DNA of 64,000 nt from an uncultured Collinsella sp. (lineage in GTDB: Bacteria > Actinomycetota > Coriobacteriia > Coriobacteriales > Coriobacteriaceae), in contig URKU01000001.1 in assembly GCA_900548515.1 (NCBI GenBank), positions 1 to 64,000 on the forward strand. The letters are read 5' to 3'. Shown piece after piece: positions 43,387 through 51,920 of this stretch; the stretch's first letter is position 1; each line of letters starts with the position of its first letter. The position numbers and the translations under genes are program-made. The notes under the pieces were generated by a model that saw only the letters and a list, made by a program, of their open reading frames with translations, did not search any database and had not been told where the DNA came from.

Positions 43387-43470
43387 TTGTCATCACTTTT
43401 CAGTTTGTGCTACATTTCGGTACGGTGGATTATCAGAAAGGGACACGGCCTTGGGTCGCGTCCCTTTTTT
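43387..43470 (+). promoter_or_regulatory. Late promoter with a terminator in its leader
   Basis: TTGTCA (43387-43392), 18 bp, TACATT (43411-43416) is a good sigma-70-type promoter right after the late regulator. About 20 bases downstream, AAAGGGAC (43437-43444) pairs with GTCCCTTT (43460-43467) followed by T, an intrinsic terminator. The pair looks like a regulated late start needing antitermination, or the terminator simply ends the early operon. Confidence 0.6.
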
Positions 43471-43485
43471 GTTGGGGGTCGCGCA

Positions 43486-43815
43486 ATGGCAAAGGGCTTC
43501 TCGTATCGGTTCTACCATTCCAAGGATTGGGAACAGGCGCGAGAGCTCGCATTGCAGCGCGATGCCTATCTTTGCCAGCACTGCCTTAAGGCTGGCATCG
43601 CAACACCGGCAACGATGGTGCATCACATCATCGAGCTAACACCATCGAACATCAGCGATCCGAACATAGCGACCGACACTCGCAACCTTGTAAGCCTGTG
43701 CGACCTCTGCCACAAGAAGGTGCACGGCTGGGCAAGGCAGGGCAGCACAAGGCAAGGGCTGCGCTTTGACGAGGACGGCAACTTGATTTCGCTGACAGAC
43801 GAAAACACAGACTGA
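43486..43815 (+). CDS. HNH endonuclease (terminase-associated)
   Basis: A 109-residue HNH protein: CQHCLK, VHHIIELTPSNISD (His-His), NLVSLCDLCHKKVHG. Small HNH proteins beside the terminase are needed for packaging cleavage in HK97-like phages. The ATG at 43486 gives the normal size; earlier in-frame starts lie in the terminator. Confidence 0.88.
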   Translation: MAKGFSYRFYHSKDWEQARELALQRDAYLCQHCLKAGIATPATMVHHIIELTPSNISDPNIATDTRNLVSLCDLCHKKVHGWARQGSTRQGLRFDEDGNLISLTDENTD

Positions 43816-43968
43816 GCACAAGCGCACAGTCAAACAAAATGACAGACAAAACAGCAGGTCACAGCTTCGAGCTATCCCCCCGGTCTAAAACCAAGGCACC
43901 CAGCATAGGGCACCAACGCCGGGAGATAGATTTATGCGCGCAGAGGTTTTCAGAACGGGGGTGGTCTT

Positions 43969-44397
43969 GTGGCGAAGCGAAAAGTATGCGAAAGTACCGA
44001 GATTTCGCCGAAAGTCGCGAAGAGTCCCCCGAAGCGGAACGGTCAATCGGTTCAATCGCTCTACCAAAACGAGCTGAAAAGGCTGCAACGCCTGACCAAG
44101 GACGTCATTCCAGACGACAAGCGCACGGCCATCATGCCGCTCATGTCGAACATCGCGTTTCTGAAAGTGAAGCTCGACCAGGCTCGCGTGGAGCTTATGG
44201 GCGAAAGCATCTTCACCGAGTACGACAACGGTGGCGGGCAGTCTGGTCTGCGCGAGCATCCTGGCTTTTCCGCGTACAACAAGCTGTTCACAACTTTCTC
44301 GCGCGGTATCAAGCAGATCACCGACATGATGCCGAGCGGAAGCACGTCAGCCGACGCGCTCATGGATTACCTGAACGAGACGAGGTTCGGTGGCTAG
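43969..44397 (+). CDS. Terminase small subunit (P27 family)
   Basis: A 142-residue DNA-recognition subunit of the packaging motor. It has a basic N-terminus and the P27 helical core (FLKVKLDQARVELMGE, then HPGFSAYNKLFTTFSRGIKQ). GTG at 43969; it overlaps the large subunit by 8 bases. The 150-base gap before it (43816-43968) shows nothing else. Confidence 0.85.
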   Translation: MAKRKVCESTEISPKVAKSPPKRNGQSVQSLYQNELKRLQRLTKDVIPDDKRTAIMPLMSNIAFLKVKLDQARVELMGESIFTEYDNGGGQSGLREHPGFSAYNKLFTTFSRGIKQITDMMPSGSTSADALMDYLNETRFGG

Positions 44398-46111
44398 GAA
44401 GAAGGCCGCTGGCTCGTGCGAGAAGGCGATACGCGAGTACTTCGGCGGCATCCTCGACGGAACGATAACCTCGTGCGCGAAGATGCAGCAGGTCGCCGCC
44501 ATCGTCCTTCGCGACTTGGACAACGACGATCCGCTGTATCCGTACCACTACCGCGAGGAATACGCGCAGAAGCACGTGAGCTTCATCGAGCGCTTCTGCC
44601 GACTTCCATCCGGCAAGCTCGGACAGCCCTTCGAGCTTGAGCTTTTCCAGCGCGCAATCCTGTCGGTCGTTTTCGGCTTCGTCGATGTCGAGGGGAAGCG
44701 GCAGTACCGCGAAGTGCTCTGGATTATGGGGCGCAAGAACGGCAAGACCGCGCTCGCTTCCGCAATAGAGCTTGACTTGCTCATCAACGACGATGAGGGC
44801 GCGCCAGAGGTCTACAACGTCGCCACGGCCCACGACCAGGCGGCGAAGGGCTTCAACAACGCCTGGCGAATGGTGCTCACGTCGCCAGCTTTGGGGCGGC
44901 ATGTACGAAAGCGCGTGAGCGACCTTTACTGCGATTTGAACATGGGTTCAATCAAGGCGCTGTCAGCCAACACGAACCACCTCGACGGCCTCGACATCTC
45001 AGGGGCCATCGTCGACGAGCTCGCGGCCATGAAGAACCGCGATCTGTACGACTTGACCATTCAGGGCACGTCAGCACGCCGACAACCGCTGGTTCTGGAA
45101 ATCACTACCAACGGTTTCGTTCGGAACGGCATCTTCGATGCTCAGTACGAATACGCCACCAAATGGCTCGACGGTCAGGCGACAGGTGAGAAGGCCGAGC
45201 GCTTCATAGCGTTCATCTTCGAGCTTGATGAGCGCGATGAGTGGCAAGAGGAATCGGCGTGGATCAAGGCGAACCCTGGTCTTGGCACCATCAAAAGCCT
45301 TGAGGGCTTGCGCCAAAACGTCTCAAAGGCCAAAGACGACCCGACATTTCTGCCGACACTTCTGGTCAAGGACTTCAATCTCATCGAAAACCAGAGCCAA
45401 GCATGGCTTACGTGGGCTGAGATTCATAACGATGACACTTTCGACCCGTCCGACGGGTCTTTTTCTTATGCGGTGCTCGGCGTTGACGCGTCCGACACCA
45501 CTGACCTCACCGCCGCATGCTTGCTGATGATGCGCCCGAACGACGAGCGCATATATGCGATGCACATGGCGTGGATTCCGCTTCGCGCTTTGGAGCAGGC
45601 AGAAACGGAAGGACGGCGCGGCGGTCGCGACGGCGTGCCTTACGACGCGTGGATTGCGCGCGGGCTTCTGCGAACGTCTCCGACACCAATTATCGACAAG
45701 CGGCTCGTGCTCGATTGGGTGGACGAGGTGCGCGAGAAATGTGGCATCTACGCCGTCGCGTGCGGCTACGACCCGTGGCACATGCGCGACGTGCCGACGG
45801 TGGAAGCCTACGAAGGTTATTTCGGAGCCGACAACTTCAAGAAGGTCATCCAAGGCGCTCAAACGCTCTCGATGCCAATGAAGGAGCTACGCGCCCTGTA
45901 CAAGGAGAACCGCGTAGTTGACAACAGCAACCCGATTGCCGAGTGGTGCCGCTCGAACGTTGCGGTGCGCAGCGACGCGAACGGAAACATCGCGCCCGAC
46001 AAGAAGAACCAAGACCCGCGCAACCGCATAGACGCCTGGGCGGCGGAATGCGATGCATTCGTGGTCTTGAAAGACATGATGGACGATTTCAGAAGCATGA
46101 TTGGAGGTTAA
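44390..46111 (+). CDS. Terminase large subunit
   Basis: The 573-residue packaging ATPase/nuclease. The ATPase domain has Walker A-like MGRKNGKTALAS near residue 112 and Walker B LDISGAIVDELAAM near 205. The nuclease half contains AVLGVDASDTTDLTA near 365 and a later DAWAAE. It cuts and pumps phage DNA with the small subunit and HNH protein. GTG start overlaps the upstream gene. Confidence 0.93.
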   Translation: MARKKAAGSCEKAIREYFGGILDGTITSCAKMQQVAAIVLRDLDNDDPLYPYHYREEYAQKHVSFIERFCRLPSGKLGQPFELELFQRAILSVVFGFVDVEGKRQYREVLWIMGRKNGKTALASAIELDLLINDDEGAPEVYNVATAHDQAAKGFNNAWRMVLTSPALGRHVRKRVSDLYCDLNMGSIKALSANTNHLDGLDISGAIVDELAAMKNRDLYDLTIQGTSARRQPLVLEITTNGFVRNGIFDAQYEYATKWLDGQATGEKAERFIAFIFELDERDEWQEESAWIKANPGLGTIKSLEGLRQNVSKAKDDPTFLPTLLVKDFNLIENQSQAWLTWAEIHNDDTFDPSDGSFSYAVLGVDASDTTDLTAACLLMMRPNDERIYAMHMAWIPLRALEQAETEGRRGGRDGVPYDAWIARGLLRTSPTPIIDKRLVLDWVDEVREKCGIYAVACGYDPWHMRDVPTVEAYEGYFGADNFKKVIQGAQTLSMPMKELRALYKENRVVDNSNPIAEWCRSNVAVRSDANGNIAPDKKNQDPRNRIDAWAAECDAFVVLKDMMDDFRSMIGG

Positions 46112-46113
46112 AC

Positions 46114-47379
46114 GTGGCTAAACGAACGTCGATGTTCCGCTCAATGTTCGATGCCGTATTCCACAAGCCGATCATGCAGGCCGTGGACGGCTACTTTCAG
46201 ACGTTCACGGCGTACTCACCGCGCTTCACGACGTGGAGTGGCGGCATCTACGAAGCGGAGCTGACGCGAAGCATCATCGAGCGAAACGCCGACCACGCGA
46301 GCAAGCTGAAACCCGAGGTTTCGGGAACCGCGCAGCGGTTGGCAACGCGTTCGCTCGAATGGCAGCCGAACCCGTGGATGACGACGCCGCAGTTCCTGCA
46401 CCGCATCTCGACGATGCTGGACGTGTGCGACACGTGCCTTATCGTTCCTATCCTCGATGGGAACACCGAGACCATCACGGGATACTATCCCGTCCTTCCA
46501 GGGCAGTGCGAAGCCTACGACGTGGGCGGAGCGCTGTGGCTCAAGCTGTCTTTCCCAGGCGGCGACGCCGCCATGCTCGAATGGTCGCGCGTCGGCGTGC
46601 TCACCCGGCACCAGTTCCGAAGCGATTTGTTCGGCGACGGGACGAACGTGCTCAATCCGACGCTTGAGCTTATGCACGCGCAGAACGAAGCCGAGAAGAC
46701 GGCCATCGAGCAAGGCGCGGCCATTCGCTTCATAGGCAAGATGTCGCAGAACCGCAATCCAGAAGACTTGGAGAAGGCTCGCAAGGAATTCAATAAGCAG
46801 CTCGGTTCGGCGAACGCTGGCGGCATTGCCGTATATGACAACAAATACAACGACGTCAAGCAGATAACGCCGCAGAGCTACACGGTGGACGCCGCCCAGA
46901 TGGAGCGCATCGAGAAGGCCGCGTATCGGTTCTTCGGCTCGTGCGAAGACATCGTTATGAACAAGGCCGACGAGGAAACATACAACTCGTTTTATGAAGG
47001 GCGTACCGAGGTATTCGCGGTGCAGCTTGGCTACGTGCTCACGTGCATGACCTTCACGCCGAACGAGATCGCGTACGGCAACAGCATCATGTTCAGCGCG
47101 AACCGCCTTGAGTTCGCGAGCAACGCGACGAAGCTCAACGTCGTTACGTCGCTTTACGACCGAGGAATCATGACGGGCAACCAGGGCGCGGACGTGTTCC
47201 AGCTTCCGCATTACGAGGGTGGCGACCGCCACGTGATACGCGGAGAGTACATCGACCTCGACTTGATAAGCGAGCACACATCGGAGCAAGCCGCCAAGGC
47301 GGCTGAGGTAAACGCAAACGTCGCGGCAATCGACGGTAAGAAGAAGGATGGTGACGACGATGCCAGCCAAGCCGAATGA
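46114..47379 (+). CDS. Portal protein (HK97 type)
   Basis: A 421-residue portal. GTG at 46114, shortly after GGAGG, gives a start two bases past the terminase stop. Typical segments are the N-terminal FTTWSGGIYEAELTRSIIERNA, LEWQPNPWMTTPQFLHRI, and the later FFGSCEDIVM and ANRLEFASNATKLN. It forms the dodecameric DNA entry vertex. Confidence 0.9.
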   Translation: MAKRTSMFRSMFDAVFHKPIMQAVDGYFQTFTAYSPRFTTWSGGIYEAELTRSIIERNADHASKLKPEVSGTAQRLATRSLEWQPNPWMTTPQFLHRISTMLDVCDTCLIVPILDGNTETITGYYPVLPGQCEAYDVGGALWLKLSFPGGDAAMLEWSRVGVLTRHQFRSDLFGDGTNVLNPTLELMHAQNEAEKTAIEQGAAIRFIGKMSQNRNPEDLEKARKEFNKQLGSANAGGIAVYDNKYNDVKQITPQSYTVDAAQMERIEKAAYRFFGSCEDIVMNKADEETYNSFYEGRTEVFAVQLGYVLTCMTFTPNEIAYGNSIMFSANRLEFASNATKLNVVTSLYDRGIMTGNQGADVFQLPHYEGGDRHVIRGEYIDLDLISEHTSEQAAKAAEVNANVAAIDGKKKDGDDDASQAE

Positions 47380-47989
47380 GCGGCAATACAGAACGATGTC
47401 GATGGTGCTGCGCAGCCTGCCTGATGACGGCAAGCGCGAGAAGCGCATAGAATCCGACTACTACGTCGAGGGATACGCCTCGACGTTCAATGACCCATAC
47501 GTCCTTTGGCAAGACCCTTGGGACGGCACCGAGTACCGCGAGGTCATCAGCCCAGACGCCTTCGTCGATACCGACATGAGCGACATCATCATGCAGTTCG
47601 ACCATATGGGCGACGTTTTGGCGCGCCAGTCGAACGGCACGCTCATCGTCGAGCCCGACGAGCATGGGCTTTTCATGGCTGCCGACCTCTCGAAGTCGGA
47701 CGCCGCCCGCAACCGATTCGAGGAAATCGACAACGGCCTTGTTACACGCATGTCGTGGGCGTTCACCATCGGCGCGTCCGAGTACGACCGAGACACGCAC
47801 ACCACGACCATCACGCGCGTCAAGAAGATTTATGACGTGTCCGCAGTCAGCCTTCCTGCTGACCCGAACACCGAAATAAGTGCAAGAAACCTTCTCAACG
47901 GAGTGATTGAGAAGTCGCACGGGGAGCACGTGCGCCGCAAGAACGCGCTCGTAAAGGCGCGTGCAGTAATGGCAATCGCCACCAATTAG
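47348..47989 (+). CDS. Prohead maturation protease (HK97 family, S78)
   Basis: A 213-residue protease: YVEGYASTFNDPYVL, then VISPDAFVDTD, MQFDHMGDVLARQ (catalytic His), RMSWAFTIG (catalytic Ser region) and VSAVSLPADPNTEI. It cleaves capsid and scaffold during head maturation. It overlaps the portal by 32 bases; ATG at 47360 is an alternative start. Confidence 0.9.
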   Translation: MVTTMPAKPNERQYRTMSMVLRSLPDDGKREKRIESDYYVEGYASTFNDPYVLWQDPWDGTEYREVISPDAFVDTDMSDIIMQFDHMGDVLARQSNGTLIVEPDEHGLFMAADLSKSDAARNRFEEIDNGLVTRMSWAFTIGASEYDRDTHTTTITRVKKIYDVSAVSLPADPNTEISARNLLNGVIEKSHGEHVRRKNALVKARAVMAIATN

Positions 47990-48002
47990 AAGGGAAACAA
48001 AC

Positions 48003-49259
48003 ATGAACCTTGAAGACCTGCTGAAAGAGCTTCAGGCGCTCATCGACAAGTATTCCGCCGATGACGCCGAGCCGACCGATGAGGATGCCGCCCGCATGGC
48101 CGAGCTGACGAAGAGCATCAACGAGATTCGCGCGCAGCAGACCGCGACCGCCGAGACCCGCGCCGCGACCGTCGCAGCCGCCCGCGCCGCCATCGAGAAC
48201 GGCACCGCACGCCGCGTGGATGCTGTTCCGCTGGCGCGTTCCGCCAATGTCGTAGGCACCGGCAACGCCTACGACATCACCGATTACAAGGCGGCTGAGC
48301 GCCGCGCTTGGGTTAAGGGAATCGCCGAGCGCGCTGGCGTTCAGCTTGTCGAGGGCTACGCCCTGACCGACGTGGAGCGCGCGGCGCAGAACCACGCCAT
48401 GGAACAGCGCGCCGCCTTCAACCACATGACGAGCAACACCGATTCCGTCATTCCCGTCGAGCTGCAAAACGAGATCATCACGCTCATCGACAACACCGCC
48501 GTGCTGTGGGGCGACATGCCGAAGCAGAACTTCCCTCACCAGTTCGAGATCATCCGCCATACGGGCATCGAAAAGGGCGATGCGGCGCAGACCGATGAGG
48601 GCGCAGCACCTGCCGATGACGAGAAGAACACTTTCGACACGCTCAAGTTCGAGGGCGTGGAGATCAAGAAGACCGTGAAGATGAGCCGCCGCATGGCCGT
48701 TCAATCCGTGGCAGCTTTCGAGTCCTATCTCGTGAGCGAGATTGCCGCCCGCCTGTCCGTTGGCTGCAACGCGCATGCACACGCGCGCCTGGTCGATACG
48801 TCCTACGGCATGGATGCCGCGAACAATATTCAGACGGCTAAGGCGCAGGCGCTTGCGAAGGCCGACCTCGCTGGGTTGCTCTCCAAGCTCTACACCTACG
48901 GCAACGCCGCGCCCAAGGGTGTCATCATCTACGCGAACAACAATGTCATCTGGAACTACATCGCCATGCTTGAGGACGGCAACGGTCGCTCTTACTTCGT
49001 CGATGAGAAGACCGCCGACCCCACTGTCGAGGGGCACATCTTCGGCAAGCTGGTCAAGCGCGACGATTCCATCACCGACGGCGTGATCGTCGCGGGCTAC
49101 CCCGACCTGTTCAAGGGCAACGTGTTCGACGGCCCCGACGTGATGCCCTACATCGCGCCCGACGGAACCCAGAACCGCTGCTTCGACGGATATGAGCTCA
49201 TCGACTGCGGCCTTGCCGTTCCTAAGGCGTTCGCCCAGCTGACCATCAAGACCGCCTAG
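48003..49259 (+). CDS. Major capsid protein (HK97 fold)
   Basis: A 418-residue capsid protein. Residues 1-100 are a coiled delta domain (LEDLLKELQALIDKYS) probably removed by the protease. The core follows (VIPVELQNEIITLIDNTAVLW, KKTVKMSRRMAVQSVAAFESYLVSEI-like, then GLAVPKAFAQLTIK at the end). AGAAGGG lies before ATG 48003. It forms the icosahedral shell. Confidence 0.92.
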   Translation: MNLEDLLKELQALIDKYSADDAEPTDEDAARMAELTKSINEIRAQQTATAETRAATVAAARAAIENGTARRVDAVPLARSANVVGTGNAYDITDYKAAERRAWVKGIAERAGVQLVEGYALTDVERAAQNHAMEQRAAFNHMTSNTDSVIPVELQNEIITLIDNTAVLWGDMPKQNFPHQFEIIRHTGIEKGDAAQTDEGAAPADDEKNTFDTLKFEGVEIKKTVKMSRRMAVQSVAAFESYLVSEIAARLSVGCNAHAHARLVDTSYGMDAANNIQTAKAQALAKADLAGLLSKLYTYGNAAPKGVIIYANNNVIWNYIAMLEDGNGRSYFVDEKTADPTVEGHIFGKLVKRDDSITDGVIVAGYPDLFKGNVFDGPDVMPYIAPDGTQNRCFDGYELIDCGLAVPKAFAQLTIKTA

Positions 49260-49273
49260 GCAGGCGGTGCGCC

Positions 49274-49591
49274 ATGGCCGACAAAGCCAAGAGCAAGCTG
49301 CTCGACGCGTGCCGCGCCGCCCTGCGCATCCCCGCCTTCTGCAACGACTTCGACGAAGAGATTGCAGACGTCATCGAAGCCGCCCGCGCCGAGCTGGTCG
49401 CGGGCGGCGTCCTTCCCGAGAAGGCCAACGACGACTCCGACGGGCGTATCCGCCTTGCCATCAAGGTCTACGTCAAGGCGAACTTCGGCATGGACAACCC
49501 GGACGCCGATCGCTTCATGAAGTCGTTCGAATGCATGCTCACCTCAATGAGCGGCGATTCGGCTTACAGGACGGAGCCAAAAGATGAGTAG
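49274..49591 (+). CDS. Head-tail connector (gp6-like)
   Basis: A 105-residue helical protein (LLDACRAALRIPAFCNDFDEEIADVIEAA, then IRLAIKVYVKANFG) matching the small adaptors that bind the portal. It follows the capsid gene by 14 bases. Confidence 0.78.
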   Translation: MADKAKSKLLDACRAALRIPAFCNDFDEEIADVIEAARAELVAGGVLPEKANDDSDGRIRLAIKVYVKANFGMDNPDADRFMKSFECMLTSMSGDSAYRTEPKDE

Positions 49592-49892
49592 GTGGGCTGG
49601 AATGTGCACGCTCATAGCGTTCGAGACAGAGCGCGATGCGCTCGGCGTGCAGCGCAAAAAGGAGCGCGCCCGACGCGTGCCGTGCAACGTCTACAGCATC
49701 AGCCAGCAGGCTTACTACGCAGCCGCCCAATCAGGCGTGCGCCCCATGGCCGTGATTGAGGTGCGCCAATGCGCCTACTCGGGAGAAAAGGTGTGCGAGT
49801 ACGGCGGCGTGCGCTACACGGTAGACAGCGCCGTGCTTTCCAGCGCCGACGCCCTGCGGCTTACATTGACCGAGAAGGTGGGAAACCGATGA
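49584..49892 (+). CDS. Head closure protein
   Basis: A 102-residue beta-rich protein (CTLIAFETERDALGVQRKKE, then VCEYGGVRYTVDSAVLSSADALRLTL) with the size and position of head-completion/stopper proteins. It overlaps both neighbours. Confidence 0.7.
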   Translation: MSRWAGMCTLIAFETERDALGVQRKKERARRVPCNVYSISQQAYYAAAQSGVRPMAVIEVRQCAYSGEKVCEYGGVRYTVDSAVLSSADALRLTLTEKVGNR

Positions 49893-50269
49893 GCGACACC
49901 ATCAGCATCGACGACCTTGAGACGGTTGTCGTCAACAGCATCGAAGAGGTTATCGAGGACAACGAAGAGGTCTTGCAGGGCAACGTCAAGGCCGCTGGCA
50001 GCAAGGCGGTTCGCCTTCTGAAAGAGCGAAGCCGGAAGAAGAAGCGCCACGGCGGAAGCTATGCAAGGGGATGGTCTGCCGACGTTAAGAGCGAAGCGAC
50101 TGGCACCACCTGCGTTGTTCACAACAGGCAGTATCAGCTTACGCATTTGCTTGAGAACGGCCACGTTATCAAAAACCAGCACGGAAGCTATCCGGGCAGG
50201 GTCGAAGGCGATCACGTTATCGAAGGCGTTTACAGGGAAGTTGCCGCCGAGTTCTCCAAGGGGGCGTAA
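49889..50269 (+). CDS. Tail completion protein (HK97 gp10-like)
   Basis: A 126-residue product with GSKAVRLLKERSRKKKRHGG followed by YARGWSADV and YQLTHLLENGHVIKN, the usual gp10 layout. ATG 49889 overlaps the previous stop. Confidence 0.78.
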   Translation: MSDTISIDDLETVVVNSIEEVIEDNEEVLQGNVKAAGSKAVRLLKERSRKKKRHGGSYARGWSADVKSEATGTTCVVHNRQYQLTHLLENGHVIKNQHGSYPGRVEGDHVIEGVYREVAAEFSKGA

Positions 50270-50595
50270 TGAACAGCCTTAAAGACCTGGCACAGCTTCT
50301 TGATGCATTCGGCCTGCCGTGGGCTAACGGCGGTTTCCGTGATGGAGAGTTTCCCACACCTCCGTATATCGACATCGAAGCCGGTTACGGCGATGGCGTG
50401 AGCGCCGACAACGTGGGATGGTGCCGCTGGATGCCCTACGATGTGGCGCTTTACGTTCGAGAGCGCGACTACGAGCTTGAGAAGCGATTCGAAGCGGCGC
50501 TCGATGCCGCAGAGTTTAACTACAACAAGACGGTAACGCCGCTTGACGGTGACGAGCTGGTTGAGACGGCTTACGAAATCGACGTTACCGAATGA
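50269..50595 (+). CDS. Tail terminator-like protein
   Basis: A 108-residue product (LKDLAQLLDAFGLPWANG, then DVALYVRERDYELEKRFEAALDAA) of the size and position of tail-terminator proteins. It shares the A of the previous stop (TAATG). Confidence 0.68.
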   Translation: MNSLKDLAQLLDAFGLPWANGGFRDGEFPTPPYIDIEAGYGDGVSADNVGWCRWMPYDVALYVRERDYELEKRFEAALDAAEFNYNKTVTPLDGDELVETAYEIDVTE

Positions 50596-50609
50596 TGAAA
50601 GGAGCCGAC

Positions 50610-51206
50610 ATGGCGCGAAATGGATTTTTCGGCGTTAAGAACGCGCACATCGCGCGTTTTACCAACGAGGATACGTTTAAATATGAGAAGCCTGTCCACA
50701 TCCCCGGCACGGTCGAAATCAAGGTCGATCCGTCCATTGAACAGGCAACGAGCTACGGCGACAACGAGCCGTGGTTGGACAAGTACCAGGACAACGGCGG
50801 TTCCATCACGTGGTCGCTCTACGATATCGAGAGCACACCTGAGCTGCGCGAGCTTATGGCCGACATCAATGGATTCGACATCGACGAGAAAGGCCGCGTG
50901 CTGGCAACGTCGGGCAAGACTCCTAAACCGTTTGCGCTCTTGTTCGAGCAGCCCGGACACGCTGTCGGAAGGCGTCGATGCATCTACAAGTGCACCAGTA
51001 AGCCCGTCTCCATTGATGCCAAGACGCTTGAAGAGAAGCCCGACATCACGCAGCTTGATTACGCGCTTACGTTCCGTCCCGTCAAGCTGCCGAGCGGCTG
51101 GCGCGGCAGCTACATCGATACATATGGCGATATTGACGGTTACGACAAATTCTTCGAAGAGGTAGATACTGCCGTCACGCCCAAGACTGTTAGCGTGAGC
51201 GCGTAA
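50610..51206 (+). CDS. Major tail tube protein
   Basis: A 198-residue beta-rich product (PVHIPGTVEIKVDPSIEQAT, then GGSITWSLYDIESTPELRELM and ITQLDYALTFRPVKLPSG). GAAAGGAG precedes ATG 50610. It polymerises around the tape measure to form the tail tube. Confidence 0.87.
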   Translation: MARNGFFGVKNAHIARFTNEDTFKYEKPVHIPGTVEIKVDPSIEQATSYGDNEPWLDKYQDNGGSITWSLYDIESTPELRELMADINGFDIDEKGRVLATSGKTPKPFALLFEQPGHAVGRRRCIYKCTSKPVSIDAKTLEEKPDITQLDYALTFRPVKLPSGWRGSYIDTYGDIDGYDKFFEEVDTAVTPKTVSVSA

Positions 51207-51652
51207 TGGGCGGCGGAATCATCGAGGTAGGCGGAGTTGAGTATCCCGTCGCTTGCAACGCCTTTACACCTATTGCGTACTCGCGCGAGTTCTTCGTTGA
51301 GCGCAAGGACGGGAGCCGCCGCCCCAAGGACATCAACGAAGCCATTTCCGTTGTTCTTGATGTCTCGGCAGCGTCGAATATTCCGCCTATCGTGCCACTG
51401 CTTGAGATTTTCTACGCCTGTGCGAAGACGTACAACGCCACAGCAAAGGAGAAGACAGATCTTGGCAAGTCCTTTGAGGATTGGGTTTGCGGCTTCCCGC
51501 AATCGGAATTCGACCTTGAGCGCGAAGGCGGTTGGGCATCTGACGTGATGCAGATCATCAAGGACAACTTTTTTCCGAACGCAAAAGCGGACGTGGAAGC
51601 CACGACCGCCGAAGCATCAGATGCCGCCGCTTCCGCCGGAGCTGGAGAGTAG
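51206..51652 (+). CDS. Tail assembly chaperone, first frame
   Basis: A 148-residue product between the tail tube and tape measure genes, the place of gpG-like chaperones. It has CNAFTPIAYSREFFVERKDG and an Ala-rich acidic C-terminus. Its 3' end overlaps a second small frame by 32 bases. Confidence 0.72.
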   Translation: MGGGIIEVGGVEYPVACNAFTPIAYSREFFVERKDGSRRPKDINEAISVVLDVSAASNIPPIVPLLEIFYACAKTYNATAKEKTDLGKSFEDWVCGFPQSEFDLEREGGWASDVMQIIKDNFFPNAKADVEATTAEASDAAASAGAGE

Positions 51653-51833
51653 CTGCGACACGCTCTATATCTATTCTTGCCAGCAGGCTGGATTGAGCAT
51701 CCAAGACCTGCACACGCTGTCTTATGCGCAAGTGCAAAATCTTATTGATATATACAGCTTCGTCAACGATGCCGTGGCGTATGCCGAGGATGACGAGCAG
51801 GCGCGGCAGGGCGAAGCGGCCTTCTGGTCTTGA
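51621..51833 (+). CDS. Tail assembly chaperone, second frame
   Basis: A 70-residue product overlapping the first chaperone in another frame. In many phages this part is made by ribosomal frameshift. Here the relative frame is +1 (or -2), not the common -1, and an ATG at 51621 exists, so it may simply be separately started. Confidence 0.6.
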   Translation: MPPLPPELESSCDTLYIYSCQQAGLSIQDLHTLSYAQVQNLIDIYSFVNDAVAYAEDDEQARQGEAAFWS

Positions 51834-51920
51834 CTGTGAGCGTAAAGCGCCAGCGCACCCATGCGGTGCGCTGTTCTGTGCGCTCATTTCTTTCATTGAC
51901 AACTGAAAAGAGGTGGAACT

